Shown: positions 28,317 through 37,635, counted from the first letter of the stretch. The stretch is DNA of 64,000 bases from Lederbergia citrea (GCF_018343525.1 NZ_JAGYPH010000006.1:1-64000), one strand, 5' to 3'. Notes: a model not told the origin generated them from the sequence alone. A program made the numbers and translations.

Positions 28317-29309
28317 CTACAGGTTTAAATAAATTTCAATCAATTGATTTACTAATACATCATGTGAATGAAACATTTCTACATATTGACGTCCTATTTT
28401 TCCTAACTCCTTACGCTGTATCGGATTGTCAAGCAGCGTTTTAACCCGTTTATACAAATTATCTGGGTTGCTATTAACAATAGGCAAATCAGCAGGGAAG
28501 TACGAAACAAGATCAGGACGAATAAAGGCTAGCACAGGTTTTCCAAGTGCCATGGATTCGACACTTAGTAATCCGTAAGAACCACATAAAACCTGGTCAA
28601 TAATGATATCTGCATCTTTGTAAATGTTTATGACTTCCTCATGACTCATTTTCTCAATTCTTTTATATTCAAAGCTATAATCTTGTTTTAATTTATCTAT
28701 GACCTTCTCTATTAAGTAAGTACCTTTAAAATCAGGATTCGTAGGGGCATGAAGAATGAGAGGCTTCTCTTTTGTTACAGATGGATAATTAGGGTAAAAA
28801 TGTTGAAGATCAATAGCAATTGGTAATACATGTACCTTTTCGTAATAGTCCTTAACATATTCATATACTTCATAATCTTGAACAATTGCTTCCTTGATAT
28901 AAGCTGTTATTTTCAGTAACTTTTCATGAATGGCTTCATTTGGCGGTGAATCGTCGGTATTGACATACGGATTATTTTTTCTTGCTTGATCATGGAACCT
29001 TACGTCATTTCCCCAGTGGTGCATAATCATTTTTTTATTTCTTCTTTTAAGTTCTGGCAAATCGCTAAAATCTGGGCAGAGAGTCGTGCCATAATGAAAA
29101 TGAAACAAGTCAAATGAATCGAGGATTTCTTGATGGCTTTCCTTAAGTGTCTCATGATTGATATTAACTAGATTATCCTTATAACCTAAATAAGAATGAA
29201 AGGTATTGTAACCAAGAGAGTAGTGTCCCTTGTTAATAAGGGCACTACTTAAGATTCCCATTTGACCTGCGATCTCGGTTGTTCCATGGAAAATCCTAAT
29301 TGGTCTCAT
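28317..29309 (-). CDS. glycosyltransferase (GT4-like), paralogue 2
   Basis: 330 residues, same architecture as the protein encoded at 26078-27061: N-terminal HGTTEIAGQMGIL, the MIMHHWGNDVR segment and C-terminal DIIIDQVLCGSYGLLSVESMALG. The start overlaps the end of the epimerase gene by 14 bases and has no well-spaced ribosome-binding site, pointing to translational coupling. It is likely the final sugar-transfer step of this operon. Confidence 0.83.
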   Translation of the reverse strand: MRPIRIFHGTTEIAGQMGILSSALINKGHYSLGYNTFHSYLGYKDNLVNINHETLKESHQEILDSFDLFHFHYGTTLCPDFSDLPELKRRNKKMIMHHWGNDVRFHDQARKNNPYVNTDDSPPNEAIHEKLLKITAYIKEAIVQDYEVYEYVKDYYEKVHVLPIAIDLQHFYPNYPSVTKEKPLILHAPTNPDFKGTYLIEKVIDKLKQDYSFEYKRIEKMSHEEVINIYKDADIIIDQVLCGSYGLLSVESMALGKPVLAFIRPDLVSYFPADLPIVNSNPDNLYKRVKTLLDNPIQRKELGKIGRQYVEMFHSHDVLVNQLIEIYLNL

Positions 29310-30246
29310 CCCCTTTTAGCCAAGAATAAGTTTTATTTAATCCCTCTTTTATTGAATGGTGAGGTTTCCAGTTAAGTTCACTCTTAATTTTCTCAGCACT
29401 GATACATCGCCTCTCCACCACATCCACCTTTCGTTTTGGCTCTAACCTAAGTGGAAGATCTTTGTTCTTACTGGCTTTTTTTATTTCGTTAGCAAGATCG
29501 AGGACGCTTGTTTCCACTCCAGTTCCAACATTATAAACTTGCCCAATTGCTTTTTCATCAAAAGCTGCGAGTGTAATGGCATCCATTGCATCTTCTACAA
29601 ATGTAAAATCTCTCGTTTGGCTTCCATCACCATAAACAATCATGGGTTGATCATTTTCAGCTGCTTCAAAGAACTTTGCAACAACACCACAATAGGGGTT
29701 TGATGAAAGCTGACCGGGACCATATACATTTGAAAATCTTAGAACACTGACCGGAAATTGGTACATCTTATGATAAACATTACAATAATGCTCCATGGAG
29801 AATTTACTGGCGGCATAGGGAAGGTTGATATTATAGTATGATTCAGGAGTAGGTAAAATAGAGGCCTGACCGTATATTGAGGTTGTAGAAGCATAAATAA
29901 ACCGCTTTAGTTCAGGGCAGCACTCTTGCGCCTTTTGAAGTAGCAAATAACCTCCATACAAATTCGTTTCAAAATCACTTTCAATATTTTCAACTGACAA
30001 TATTAGATTTTTACACGCAAAGTGAAAAATATAATTTACCTTTGGTAATACTTCTTCTAATATCTTTTCGTTAGTGATGCTTTCCTCGAATAATGTGATG
30101 TGATTCGAATCAGGGATTACAGCCTTGTTTCCAGTGGATAAGTCATCAATCACATAAATATGGTCACATAACGGACTCAGCCTTTTTACAAGCTGTGAAC
30201 CTAAAAAGCCCGCCCCTCCTGTAACCATTACTTTTCCTAAATTCAT
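29296..30246 (-). CDS. NAD-dependent sugar-nucleotide epimerase/dehydratase
   Basis: A short-chain dehydrogenase of the extended type (316 residues). The Rossmann motif is TGGAGFLGSQ at residues 9-18, and the catalytic YxxxK is YAASK near residue 146, preceded by the STTSIYG triad serine region. Similar enzymes convert UDP-glucose or UDP-GlcNAc epimers (B. subtilis YtcB, GalE). The exact substrate is not determined by sequence. Confidence 0.88.
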   Translation of the reverse strand: MNLGKVMVTGGAGFLGSQLVKRLSPLCDHIYVIDDLSTGNKAVIPDSNHITLFEESITNEKILEEVLPKVNYIFHFACKNLILSVENIESDFETNLYGGYLLLQKAQECCPELKRFIYASTTSIYGQASILPTPESYYNINLPYAASKFSMEHYCNVYHKMYQFPVSVLRFSNVYGPGQLSSNPYCGVVAKFFEAAENDQPMIVYGDGSQTRDFTFVEDAMDAITLAAFDEKAIGQVYNVGTGVETSVLDLANEIKKASKNKDLPLRLEPKRKVDVVERRCISAEKIKSELNWKPHHSIKEGLNKTYSWLKGDETN

Positions 30247-30255
30247 TGATTAATT

Positions 30256-31329
30256 TCATTCCTTTCTGTTCATATCTGAGGTTGCAAATGCCTCTAATGG
30301 ATAGTTCACAACCTCACGATTAAGAGCTGATTGATAAAGGGCAAAAATAAGTTCAAGTGCTTTTTTTCCTTCCTTACCATCTATTAATAAATGCTTATTA
30401 TCGGAATTTATGGCTTCAAGAAAATTTTTATACATGTAAATTTCCTCATTTTTATCATTAATAAGATTATTGAGTTCTTCTTTTTTTACTTCCTCACCCT
30501 CAATAAACCAACGGGAAATTTTATTGAGGGATGGTCCTTCAAGACAAATAGTTCCTTTTTCTCCGAATATGGATAAGGAATATCCCAAATTATTTGGCTG
30601 GGTAACGATGTTAGCTTCAATAATTCCCTTTGCTTGATTACGAAAGCTAATTACTCCCACAGCGATATCCTCTGTTTCTTTCAACTGTGATAAATATTGT
30701 ATTGTCTCCCCATATACTGTTTCAACGTCGCCTAAAAACCACTGAAGTAAATCAATAACATGAATACCTTGGTTAATCAGCATTCCGCCATCACTTTCCC
30801 ATTTTCCCCTCCATGAAGCTAATGAATAATATTCTGGCGAACGATTGATGCGAATTGAACAAACACCTAAAAGCAGTCTTCCGAGTTTCCCATCATCAAT
30901 TATTTTCTTAATTCTTTGCATAATTGGCATAAAGCGAAGCTGATGACAGATCATAAGCTCCTTTTTTTGTTTTTGGGCTTGATGAATTAACTCATTTGAC
31001 TCTTTTATAGATAAAGCCATCGGCTTCTCTAAAACAACATGTTTGCTTGCTAAGAGTGCCGCATTTGCCATCTGAGCGTGAAGACCTGAGAATGAAGATA
31101 TGATCACGGCATCAATATGATCATCCTCTAGCATCTCTTTATAATTTTTATAATTCTTTATTGGATACTCCTGACCTAAGAGTGTTTGATAATACTTCTT
31201 CGCCTCCTCCATTCTTTCATGATTAAGATCGCTCACTGCAGTTAACAGGGTCCCCTTACTGGACGCGAGGGCAAATAGATGTCTTTTGGAAATATAGCCA
31301 CAACCAATTAAGCCAAATCGTACGACCAT
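30256..31329 (-). CDS. Gfo/Idh/MocA-family sugar oxidoreductase
   Basis: 357 residues. N-terminal NAD(P) fold begins GLIGCGYISKRH, the family EKPMA motif is at about residue 96, and a C-terminal alpha/beta domain follows. Together with the downstream-type DegT aminotransferase, such enzymes oxidise a UDP-sugar at C3 to the keto sugar that is then aminated (as WlbA with WlbE). It starts one base before the end of the aminotransferase gene, so the two are coupled. Confidence 0.85.
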   Translation of the reverse strand: MVVRFGLIGCGYISKRHLFALASSKGTLLTAVSDLNHERMEEAKKYYQTLLGQEYPIKNYKNYKEMLEDDHIDAVIISSFSGLHAQMANAALLASKHVVLEKPMALSIKESNELIHQAQKQKKELMICHQLRFMPIMQRIKKIIDDGKLGRLLLGVCSIRINRSPEYYSLASWRGKWESDGGMLINQGIHVIDLLQWFLGDVETVYGETIQYLSQLKETEDIAVGVISFRNQAKGIIEANIVTQPNNLGYSLSIFGEKGTICLEGPSLNKISRWFIEGEEVKKEELNNLINDKNEEIYMYKNFLEAINSDNKHLLIDGKEGKKALELIFALYQSALNREVVNYPLEAFATSDMNRKE

Positions 31330-32433
31330 CTAGGCACCTCCCGTTTCTTTTATTATTTCTATAATTTTATCTTGTTCACTCTCTGTTAAAAAGGGATGCA
31401 TTGGAATGGCGAATAATCTTTCTGATAACGATTCAGCTATTGGAAAATCTCCTTCTTTATAATTGAATGAGCTATATACTTTCTGAAGATGTAAACAGCG
31501 GGGATAGTAAATACCTGTTTGAATTTTTTCTTTGTAAAGAGCTCCAATTATTTCTTTACGATAATCAGATTCAATGCAATATAAGTGATAAATATGTGTT
31601 CGGTCGCTTAACTCATTAGGGAGTTTTATATGAGAGATTTCCTTAAGATATTGTCGATAGCGGCCAGCAATCTTTCTTCTTTCTTCATTCCAATGATCTA
31701 TTTTTGTAAGATTAACAAGCAAAATTGCTGCATGTATTTCATCCAACCGGCTGTTATATCCTATCCTATCGTGATAGTATTTTTTTGTTGATCCGTGAGT
31801 ACGTAGTTTTCTAATTTTATCTGCAAGTTTGATGTTTGAAGTGGTAATGACTCCCCCATCACCAATGGTTCCCAAATTTTTAGTTGGAAAAAAAGAAAAG
31901 CAAGCCGCATCTCCTAAACTTCCTACCCATCGATCTTTATAGGTAGCTCCAAAGGCTTGACAAGCATCTTCAATGACTAACAACCCATGCTTTTTCGCAA
32001 TCTCATTGAGTTCATCCATTTCTGAGGGCAGCCCGAATAAATGAACAGGAATAATAGCTTTAGTTGATGAAGTTATCCTTTTTTCAATTTCTAATGGGTT
32101 TAGATTAAAGGTTAAAGGATCTACATCAGCAAAAACAGGGATGGCTCCAACACGCGAGATTGCTTCTGCCGTTGCAAAGAAAGTAAAAGGGGTTGTAATG
32201 ACTTCATCTCCCTTTCCAATCCCATAAGCATCAAGGGTAAGAATCAGTGCATCTGTTCCATTTGCAACAGCGATTGCTTCTCGAACACCCAATTTTCTCG
32301 CAATTTTTTCTTCCAGCTCCTTCACTTTTGGCCCTAAAATATAGTCACCGTTATCAATGACATCCTTAATTCCTTGAAGTATCTCTTCTTTAACACTTTG
32401 AAGCTGACGCTTTAAATTGACTAAATTAATCAT
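31330..32433 (-). CDS. DegT/DnrJ/EryC1/StrS sugar aminotransferase
   Basis: A PLP-dependent aminotransferase (367 residues) acting on nucleotide keto-sugars. The Schiff-base lysine lies in FFPTKNLGTIGDGG near residue 184, and EDACQAFGA supplies the PLP aspartate. Two ATG codons stand in tandem. The second, six bases after GGAG, is preferred. It heads an operon with the oxidoreductase, epimerase and glycosyltransferase, likely making an amino-sugar nucleotide. The 32437-32806 gap holds no gene and must contain the divergent promoters, which I could not locate confidently. Confidence 0.88.
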   Translation of the reverse strand: MINLVNLKRQLQSVKEEILQGIKDVIDNGDYILGPKVKELEEKIARKLGVREAIAVANGTDALILTLDAYGIGKGDEVITTPFTFFATAEAISRVGAIPVFADVDPLTFNLNPLEIEKRITSSTKAIIPVHLFGLPSEMDELNEIAKKHGLLVIEDACQAFGATYKDRWVGSLGDAACFSFFPTKNLGTIGDGGVITTSNIKLADKIRKLRTHGSTKKYYHDRIGYNSRLDEIHAAILLVNLTKIDHWNEERRKIAGRYRQYLKEISHIKLPNELSDRTHIYHLYCIESDYRKEIIGALYKEKIQTGIYYPRCLHLQKVYSSFNYKEGDFPIAESLSERLFAIPMHPFLTESEQDKIIEIIKETGGA

Positions 32434-32806
32434 CATATACTCCTTATCCCTATATCAATAAGCCTTACGGTAAATGGGAAATATCAAAAAATGATTGACC
32501 TCTAAACATCAATGAATAAGTCTTTTTAATGTTTTGTTTTATGCACCGTTTTGGATGCCACGTTGATATAGTCATTAAGATAGTTAATCATAATCTATGA
32601 CGCATTTATCAACAGAGTAACGGCTGAAAACCAATCCTATAGCCAATTTTTCTTTAATTTAAAGGCTAAAACTACTATGTAGGGATAGCATTTCTAGTTT
32701 CTCTACTCAAATTCCATCTAATGGATGTTTGTCCATTTCCAATATCGCCAAGGAACATAATGTAGATTGTATAAATAAAAATCTATGATTGAGACGGGGG
32801 AGATGA

Positions 32807-34126
32807 ATGAATACAGTAGATTCAAACTTCATAAGAAAAAAAATAGCTGTTATAGGTTTAGGTTTTGTAGGACTTCCATTGTCTATGATGCTTGCTGAAA
32901 AAGAATTTCATGTGACTGGAATAGATATGGATGAGAGTAAAATAACAAAACTTCAACAAGCAATAAGCTATATTGGAGACGTTGATGGCAATAGGTTAAA
33001 AAGAGTTATAGATAAGGGGAAATTCGAGACAACCACTAATATTGATGCGATTAAGAACGTTGACACAATTATTATTTGTGTTCCAACGCCGCTTACAAAA
33101 CAGAAAACACCGGATTTACGTTTTATTATTAATGTAGGGGAAGAAATTCAACAAAGGCTCAAAAAGGGGCAACTTGTTGTTCTAGAAAGCTCAACCTTCC
33201 CTGGTACAACAAAGGAAGTATTTTTGCCAATTCTTGAACAAAGTGGTTTGCGGGTAGGTAAGGATTTTTACTTAGCCAATTCTCCAGAAAGAGTTGATCC
33301 AGGCAATCATCAATATGGCGTGGAGGAAATTCCCAAGGTAATTGGGGGACAAACTAACATATGTGAACATGAGGCTTTGGAGCTTTACAGCAAAATTTAT
33401 AATCAGGTTGTTACAGTTTCTTCAACGGAAGCAGCTGAATTTACCAAACTCCTTGAAAATACATTTCGGTTCATTAATATTTCATTTATAAATGAAATGG
33501 CAATCCTTTGCGATCATTTAAAGGTTGATATATGGGAAGTGATCGGGGCTGCGAGTACAAAACCGTACGGATTTATGCCATTTTATCCAGGTCCAGGTAT
33601 CGGAGGACATTGCATTCCCGTTGATCCTCTTTACCTTCAATGGAAATTTCAGCAATTAGGTAAAAAGAGTGACTTTATAGCTTTATCTGAATTAGTAAAC
33701 CAAAAAATGACTGATTATATTGTCAACCATACGGAGGAGCTTTTGAAGCGAAACAAAAAGCTTTTTTCAGCAAAAATCTTGGTTTATGGTGTAACCTATA
33801 AAAAAGATGTAGCAGATACTCGTGACTCCCCTACTCTTGATATAATTGAGAAGCTTGACCAAAAAGGAGCTTCAGTATTATATCATGACCCGTATATTCC
33901 CTCATTAAATATTAATAATAAATTATTTGCAAATACAGATATAACTGAAGATTTACTGAGCGAGGTTGATTGCGTCATTATATTAACTGACCATTCGACC
34001 ATTCCTCTTAATAAAATATTAGATCATGCTTCGCTTATTTTTGATACAAGAAATGTAACAAAAGGACATACCGGAAATTCCGTAGTGATCCGTTTAGGAG
34101 ACGGGTTTCAAAACTTGGACAAATAG
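32807..34126 (+). CDS. nucleotide-sugar dehydrogenase (UDP-glucose/UDP-HexNAc 6-dehydrogenase)
   Basis: A 439-residue enzyme that oxidises the C6 of a UDP-sugar to a uronic acid. Rossmann start GLGFVGLPLSMML (residues 17-29), catalytic cysteine in PGPGIGGHCIPVDPLYL near residue 263, and C-terminal UDP-binding domain with YKKDVADTRDSP. The GHCIPVDP context is commoner in UDP-N-acetylhexosamine dehydrogenases (WbpA/WecC) than in TuaD, so the substrate is left open. B. subtilis ytcA next to ytcB and ytcC offers a parallel. It is divergent from the aminotransferase operon. Confidence 0.88.
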   Translation: MNTVDSNFIRKKIAVIGLGFVGLPLSMMLAEKEFHVTGIDMDESKITKLQQAISYIGDVDGNRLKRVIDKGKFETTTNIDAIKNVDTIIICVPTPLTKQKTPDLRFIINVGEEIQQRLKKGQLVVLESSTFPGTTKEVFLPILEQSGLRVGKDFYLANSPERVDPGNHQYGVEEIPKVIGGQTNICEHEALELYSKIYNQVVTVSSTEAAEFTKLLENTFRFINISFINEMAILCDHLKVDIWEVIGAASTKPYGFMPFYPGPGIGGHCIPVDPLYLQWKFQQLGKKSDFIALSELVNQKMTDYIVNHTEELLKRNKKLFSAKILVYGVTYKKDVADTRDSPTLDIIEKLDQKGASVLYHDPYIPSLNINNKLFANTDITEDLLSEVDCVIILTDHSTIPLNKILDHASLIFDTRNVTKGHTGNSVVIRLGDGFQNLDK

Positions 34127-34211
34127 CTGTTGAAAATCCCCGCCGATAGGTTACTAAATCCTTAAGCGTTTTAATTTGAAAATCTTTTAATTTTCTCGTT
34201 AAAATGCAAAA

Positions 34212-34241
34212 AAAGACTCCCAACCAAATTGGTTGAGAGCC
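34212..34241 (-). terminator. terminator behind displaced rpsI tail B
   Basis: Minus strand CTCTCAACC, AATTT, GGTTGGGAG, then TCTTTTTTT. This was probably the rpsI terminator before the element inserted. Confidence 0.75.
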
Positions 34242-34257
34242 TTTGTATTGTTGATAA

Positions 34258-34323
34258 TTAACGTTTTGAGAACTGTGGTGCACGACGTGCGCCTTTAAGA
34301 CCGTATTTTTTACGTTCTTTCAT
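34258..34323 (-). pseudogene. displaced 3' tail of rpsI (copy B)
   Basis: The minus strand carries the last 21 codons of rps[21 protein letters not shown] plus the final R and TAA, without the rest of the gene. It differs from intact rpsI by a few synonymous bases in its last third and is identical over the 39 bases nearest the element. It is the tail displaced when the 34-57-kb element inserted. Confidence 0.92.
34285..34323. repeat. left attachment site (39-bp direct repeat)
   Basis: Identical over 39 bases to 57350-57388. Sequence diverges at once on both sides. It includes the block CTTTAAGACCGTATTTTTTA of rpsI. The exact crossover within it cannot be fixed. Confidence 0.9.
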
Positions 34324-34424
34324 AGACGAGTTTCTTCCATATTATATGGAAGTTCATAAACCGCTTTAAATCAATGTTTTTCCCTGTTTGTATTTCGTGG
34401 GATTTTAACTGATTTTTCGTAAAG

Positions 34425-34456
34425 GGTATTCAAGGGGTATTCAAAAAGGTATTCAA
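34425..34456 (+). repeat. left arm-type integrase sites (three GGTATTCAA repeats)
   Basis: GGTATTCAA occurs at 34425, 34436 and 34448, spaced 11-12 bases, about one helical turn. The same nonamer occurs twice at the right end. Paired arm sites of this kind bind the N-terminal domain of Tn916/lambda-type integrases. Confidence 0.8.
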
Positions 34457-34460
34457 AAAA

Positions 34461-34481
34461 ATACGCTGGCAGGCTATATAC
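34461..34481 (+). repeat. 21-bp inverted repeat, left copy
   Basis: Contains CGCTGGCAGGC in its centre. The full 21 bases are the exact reverse complement of 56006-56026 just ahead of int. It lies four bases after the last arm site, so it may bind excisionase, an integration host factor substitute or the element's own regulator. The 34330-35094 stretch holds this, the arm sites, a small CCGGT hairpin and no gene. Confidence 0.75.
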
Positions 34482-35094
34482 AAGGAACCTATTTGATTTC
34501 TCATTTTTTAGATTTCTGCTCAATTCATTATAAGAATTGAAGTATCTATTTGCTTGTGTTTCTAACCTTTGTTGCTGCTTTTTAATTAATCTAATTTCTC
34601 ATATCTGCCGGTTGAACACCGGTGGTCGGGGTCGAAAATGCAGTTAAAGTGTTGATTAAATAAGGTTTTGAAATTTTATGCGTAAAATTTGCTCAAAAGA
34701 AACATACGTTCCATTTGTATGATGATAAGGTTCACCGTAGTACATCTAAATGAGGTTTATATCTTACTAAGGTTTAATAACTTACTTTTCAAGTATTTCA
34801 TTTAGAGTTCTTATTTCAGAGAGTATGCTACAAAAGTTAGTCTCTATATTTTCCTCTTTTACCCAGGCTTATTTTTCCCATCTTGGGTCTTCTAATCGAA
34901 TTTTTATGCTATTCAAATGTTTTTTTACCTGAGCGAAACTATATGAATAAAGAGTAAAGAAAGAATGCTTTTCTATTTATTTATTTTAGTGATTATTGGA
35001 GGTTTTTCCAAAATCCCACTTTATGATTGATTATAATTTGTGAAAAAAGAGCATATTAAATAATAAAAGGATTTTTTAAAAAGGAGTCTCTCAC

Positions 35095-35292
35095 ATGATA
35101 TATAGCATAAAGTTCGATTTAGAAGATATCACTTATTACTTAATTAACGAAAGAAGTTATAATAATAAAGAATTTGAAAACTTGGTAAAACTTATTAGAT
35201 TTGATTTAAGTCACCACGTTAATTCACAGGATCTTTTAACTGTACTTCGTAAAGAATACGGTTTTAAAAAGATTGATCTTGTTAGTATTTAA
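35095..35292 (+). CDS. small hypothetical protein
   Basis: A 65-residue acidic/neutral protein, likely alpha/beta, with AAAGGAG ten bases before the ATG. Convergent and directly abutting the TOPRIM gene (it ends at 35292, the other at 35293). The first gene inside the element's left end. No family recognised. It could be an accessory or anti-defence control peptide but nothing in it shows so. Confidence 0.6.
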   Translation: MIYSIKFDLEDITYYLINERSYNNKEFENLVKLIRFDLSHHVNSQDLLTVLRKEYGFKKIDLVSI

Positions 35293-36297
35293 TTATCCCA
35301 AACTCTTGAATCTTTCATAAATATAATCTACTTCAATTTCATTAAAGAATTGGAGAATAAATCCTCTATAAATGGTTGGAATAAATCCCTTTTTAGGCTT
35401 CCATGAACATTTATTTGCATTTCCACTTTGACAAAATGAGCACCGTTCTTGTCCATCGATTACACTATCAGTTGAACAGAATTCAGATAGTGCCAATAAA
35501 CTCTCATGTGTTTTATCAATAAATAAATCTAAAAGCCATTTACCTTTTATAATTGAAATTGGATTATCACTTGGTACTCTCATAGCTAATGCATATTGAT
35601 CCAATTCTTCCTTTTTAGCCATTATTTTATTTGGAAGGTCTGTTTCTCTAATTATTTGACCATAGGATTTACTATACCCTATGATACCCTTATAATGTTT
35701 AGAGCATGCATTTTTTAATGCTTCCAATGAGTAATAATAAAATAGATTAATTGAACTCTCATATTCCTTAAAAATATAATCAATAATAAACTCATTAATA
35801 CCAAAATTGCTACTTAGGTAATTCTCTACTGCATATTCTAAGTTCTTTCGAGTAACAAAATGGGATTCAAATGAATACGCTTTTAGAACAAGCAAACATT
35901 TCATTTCATTAATTTCATCTCTATAATAAGATGCATCCCTATCTACAATTCCCATTATAAACTTTTCATTTTCTTCACTTTTATTAATTTCTACTTGGGC
36001 ATCTTCAATAAATCGTTTTACATGAGTGCAACCTTCTGAATAATTAGAAAATGTTTCAATTGCACATATACGAACTTTTTTATTTACTTTTTTAGCAAAT
36101 TGTTCATATATAGGTACGTCATCTTTACCTTCAACCACTACTAAGGGTTTCTTTTCTAATCTCGCCCTAGATATGAGTTGTCCAAAAGTATTGTATTGTA
36201 ATTTATTCTCACTTCCATTGGAAACATTGGATGTTGAAAAGTCCAAGCTATTATAGTCAAAATTGCCCTTTTTAATTCTTCCCCCGTCAGATTTCAT
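35293..36297 (-). CDS. TOPRIM/DUF4435-like nuclease, PARIS AriB-like
   Basis: 334 residues. The TOPRIM metal motifs are visible: VVVEGKDD near residue 55 (Glu) and GIVDRDAS near residue 116 (DxD). Downstream comes the helical part typical of DUF4435 and a cysteine cluster CSFCQSGNANKC near the C-terminus that could bind zinc. In PARIS, AriB is the toxic tRNA-cleaving effector kept by the AriA ATPase and freed when a phage anti-restriction protein is sensed. Its ATG overlaps the ATPase stop (TAATG), so the pair is co-translated. Confidence 0.7.
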   Translation of the reverse strand: MKSDGGRIKKGNFDYNSLDFSTSNVSNGSENKLQYNTFGQLISRARLEKKPLVVVEGKDDVPIYEQFAKKVNKKVRICAIETFSNYSEGCTHVKRFIEDAQVEINKSEENEKFIMGIVDRDASYYRDEINEMKCLLVLKAYSFESHFVTRKNLEYAVENYLSSNFGINEFIIDYIFKEYESSINLFYYYSLEALKNACSKHYKGIIGYSKSYGQIIRETDLPNKIMAKKEELDQYALAMRVPSDNPISIIKGKWLLDLFIDKTHESLLALSEFCSTDSVIDGQERCSFCQSGNANKCSWKPKKGFIPTIYRGFILQFFNEIEVDYIYERFKSLG

Positions 36298-37571
36298 TAT
36301 TTTATCTCCACAAGATTGTTAGTATTATATTCAGCTATTGCAGGGCTATGGGTTGCAACAATTATTTGAGAATTAGGTGCAAATTTTGAAAGCATATTCA
36401 GTAATTTACTTTGCCATTCTAGGTTCAGAGAAATTTCTGGCTCATCAATCATTAGTATGTCCCTTTTGCTTCCCTCAATAACAAATAAAGTTAAAAAGGA
36501 AAGTAGATGCCTTTCTCCGCTTGATAACTTTTCTATACCATGTTTATTACTTTTTGTTACTACTCTCGTGCCATTCTCATCAATTACTAGTTTTTTTTCT
36601 TCTTCTAGATAATCATTGAATTCATCAATTAACTGAGTAACAGTATTAAAGATACCTCGTCCTTTTTCAAGCTCAGTAATCATATTATAAACAAGGTGAG
36701 TAATAAGTCCCTTCTTTTCAAAAGGATTATTAATATCCTCATAGTTTGAAAGAGCATGTACTATCTTTTTACTTAATTCATTGCCTTCTAAATCAGATAA
36801 CAATTCAATTAATGTATCACGGTATTTAGACAGTTTCTCAACAAAATCTTCAGGAACTTCCTCCACATCTTTATTCTCATTATCTACTACCTGAGCCAAA
36901 GTATCGAAAAGGGCATTTTGGACCCGTTCAGACATATATTTCTTCTCTATAATATATTTTCGATTGAGCATAGCTTCAACATTTATCATTGATAAGCTAT
37001 CCAACATTAAGTGCTTTTCATGAAGATCGATATCTAAACGATTTCTATTCATCCTTCTAGTACGGAAAACTACTTGCTGGTTTAGAAAATCGGTCACATC
37101 TTCTATAACTCTAGCTGAGGAACTTGAATATCTAGTAGACTCATCAAAATTCAAATTAAATTCTCTAAACATTCTATGAACATCGACCGGAGAGACTTTA
37201 TTTATCGCATTATTAAATGTTATTCCTCTATTTACTCCAAAAACTAGTGATGAAAAGTCTTCTGTAAAATCCTCATAATCATCAATATCCGTTTCCCAAA
37301 CATAGATATTTTCATCTTCAACAAACTTTACTGATACAAATTTTTTTTGTTCTGTTTCTTTTTCTAATAATATAAGAAGTCCTTCTGTAATTTTTTCATT
37401 TGCTATTATTGAATCATTCATATTAAACATAGCATGAATAACTTTCAATAATGTTGTTTTTCCAGAACCATTAGTACCGTGTATTATCGTTACTTTATCA
37501 TTTGGAAAAGTCAGTCTAACTTCTTTATTCCCTCTAAAATTCTTTAAGGATACATATAGGATTTGAAACAT
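36297..37571 (-). CDS. AAA ATPase, PARIS AriA-like
   Basis: 424 residues of the SMC/ABC-like AAA_15/AAA_21 class. Walker A GTNGSGKTT at residues 32-40, the signature LSSGERHLLSFL near 342, Walker B ILMIDEPEISL near 362 and the ATHSP switch near the end. The middle is helical. Such ATPases accompany a TOPRIM or DUF4435 effector in PARIS and OLD-type defence. Here the nuclease is separate, as in two-gene PARIS. AGGAGTG lies five bases before the ATG. Confidence 0.75.
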   Translation of the reverse strand: MFQILYVSLKNFRGNKEVRLTFPNDKVTIIHGTNGSGKTTLLKVIHAMFNMNDSIIANEKITEGLLILLEKETEQKKFVSVKFVEDENIYVWETDIDDYEDFTEDFSSLVFGVNRGITFNNAINKVSPVDVHRMFREFNLNFDESTRYSSSSARVIEDVTDFLNQQVVFRTRRMNRNRLDIDLHEKHLMLDSLSMINVEAMLNRKYIIEKKYMSERVQNALFDTLAQVVDNENKDVEEVPEDFVEKLSKYRDTLIELLSDLEGNELSKKIVHALSNYEDINNPFEKKGLITHLVYNMITELEKGRGIFNTVTQLIDEFNDYLEEEKKLVIDENGTRVVTKSNKHGIEKLSSGERHLLSFLTLFVIEGSKRDILMIDEPEISLNLEWQSKLLNMLSKFAPNSQIIVATHSPAIAEYNTNNLVEIK

Positions 37572-37606
37572 ATTTTCACTCCTAAGAATAGATGTTTGTT
37601 AATTAA

Positions 37607-37635
37607 ATATTATTCCAACGCAATATTTTAATCAA
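37607..37635 (-). promoter_or_regulatory. promoter of the PARIS-like pair
   Basis: TTGATT and TAATAT with a 17-base spacer, 36 bases ahead of the ATPase gene. Confidence 0.6.
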
